64,000 nucleotides of DNA from Bacteroidota bacterium (lineage in GTDB: Bacteria > Bacteroidota > Bacteroidia > Cytophagales > Cytophagaceae): NCBI GenBank assembly GCA_023428135.1, contig JAEYZG010000050.1, positions 1-64,000 on the forward strand, read 5' to 3'. Positions 63,486 to 64,000 of the stretch are shown here, piece by piece. Position 1 is the stretch's first letter, and the number at the start of each line of letters is the position of its first letter. The translations under genes and the position numbers were made by a program. The notes beneath the pieces were generated by a model. That model ran no database searches and was not told where the DNA came from. It saw only the letters and a list, made by a program, of their open reading frames with translations.

Positions 63486-64000
63486 TTAGTGCTTAAAATG
63501 CCTGAATCCAGTTAAAACCATGGCTATTTCATGTGCATTGCAATAGTCTATTGACTCTTGATCTTTAATTGACCCTCCCGGTTGTATTACTGCTTTAATA
63601 CCAGCTTTATCAGCTATTTCAACACAGTCAGGGAAAGGGAAGAAGGCATCGGATGCCATAACTGCTCCTTCAAGGGAGAATCCAAAACTTTTGGCTTTTT
63701 CAATCGCTTGTCTGAGTGCATCTACTCTTGAGGTCTGACCTACTCCGCTTGAAATCATCTGTCCGTCTACTGCCAATACGATTGCATTGGATTTGGTATG
63801 TTTACAGATTTTGTTGGCAAACAACAAAGCTCTTTTTTCTTTGTCGGATGGAAAACGATTAGTTACAGGTTTTAGTTCTTCCTCTGTTTCCTTTTTTAGA
63901 TCTTTTTCCTGTTCTATAACTCCGTTAAGAAGTGTCTTAAACTGTCTTGAAGGGAGTGTAACGGATTTTCTCCTTAATAAGATTCGATTTTTTTTCGAAG
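63486..64000 (-). CDS. purH: Bifunctional AICAR formyltransferase/IMP cyclohydrolase PurH, C-terminal part
   Basis: The reading frame is open from the window edge to the stop at 63488-63486, about 171 codons of the usual 505; the N-terminal IMP cyclohydrolase domain lies outside. An internal Met near 63827 is not the start. FANKICKHTKSNAIVLA, TSRVDALRQAIEKA, MASDAFFPFPD and AVIQPGGSIKDQESIDYCN are C-terminal PurH motifs of the formyltransferase domain. It precedes mreB by 89 bases, the usual Bacteroidota order. Confidence 0.95.
   Translation of the reverse strand, partial: SKKNRILLRRKSVTLPSRQFKTLLNGVIEQEKDLKKETEEELKPVTNRFPSDKEKRALLFANKICKHTKSNAIVLAVDGQMISSGVGQTSRVDALRQAIEKAKSFGFSLEGAVMASDAFFPFPDCVEIADKAGIKAVIQPGGSIKDQESIDYCNAHEIAMVLTGFRHFKH

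Noticed and set aside
63486..63827. A separate 113-residue gene
   Set aside because: The frame is open from upstream to the window edge and the motifs are those of the PurH C-terminus, so the Met at 63827 is internal.
1..64000. CRISPR array, tRNA, rRNA or prophage
   Set aside because: No regularly spaced repeats, no cloverleaf-like stretch in the intergenic gaps and no phage structural genes were seen by eye.

Overview
The window is low-GC, densely packed chromosomal DNA from a member of the Bacteroidota, most likely order Cytophagales (Cytophaga/Sporocytophaga-like). The evidence is type IX secretion genes (PorU, PorV, PorZ, PorG-like), the Bacteroidota gene orders uppS-bamA-skp-skp, rpsU-xer-hpf, recO-porZ and purH-mreBCD-mrdA-rodA, near absence of Shine-Dalgarno sites, and promoter-like boxes of the form TTTG-N17-19-TAnnTTTG. 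The genus is inference only.

Layout. 1-741: N-terminus of an IS110-family transposase running off the left edge, with a structured non-coding left end. 742-12868 (minus): M16-like peptidase without its zinc motif, PorV, PorU, a decayed purS, pssA, an MBL hydrolase and a second full-length PorU paralogue. 13165-18007 (plus): FAD oxidoreductase, a large propeller/barrel envelope protein and HU. 18096-21928: metK, an RsmI-like methylase, a DUF2905 protein, an alpha/beta hydrolase and pdxJ. 22006-25915 (plus): yqeY-like, cvpA, a pabA/trpG-type glutaminase, a hydrolase, a CBS protein and nadK. 26026-32272 (plus): two DUF6089/PorG-like proteins, uppS, bamA and two skp/ompH. 32374-36879: LD-carboxypeptidase, M28 peptidase, cysS, and a membrane-anchored EEP protein. 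37025-41849 (plus): rimP-nusA-infB behind a promoter and leader hairpin. 41932-44608 (minus): hpf, xer recombinase, rpsU and an acyl-CoA dehydrogenase. 44798-51509 (plus): a nucleotide-sugar block (UDP-glucose dehydrogenase, UXS-like decarboxylase, WbpA/TviB-like dehydrogenase, rmlB, WbpP-like epimerase, rmlA). 51492-57882: chromate transporter, lipoprotein of unknown function, recO, porZ and an unknown protein. 57879-64000 (minus): rodA, mrdA, mreD, mreC, mreB and the 3' part of purH.

The main theme is the cell envelope. PorU, PorV and PorZ are three of the four known parts of the T9SS attachment complex (PorQ was not seen). The PorG-like, BamA and Skp genes serve outer-membrane assembly, UppS, LdcA, PBP2, RodA and MreBCD serve peptidoglycan and shape, and the sugar block feeds surface polysaccharide. 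No CRISPR array, prophage, tRNA or rRNA was seen. I did not find a clearly new multi-gene system. The points most worth a second look are the duplicated PorU with both catalytic residues kept in each copy, the purS remnant beside it, terminator-like hairpins touching the starts of porU and rimP, the IS110 left end as a possible bridge-RNA locus, and the degenerate-peptidase/propeller/barrel protein at 14234-17371.
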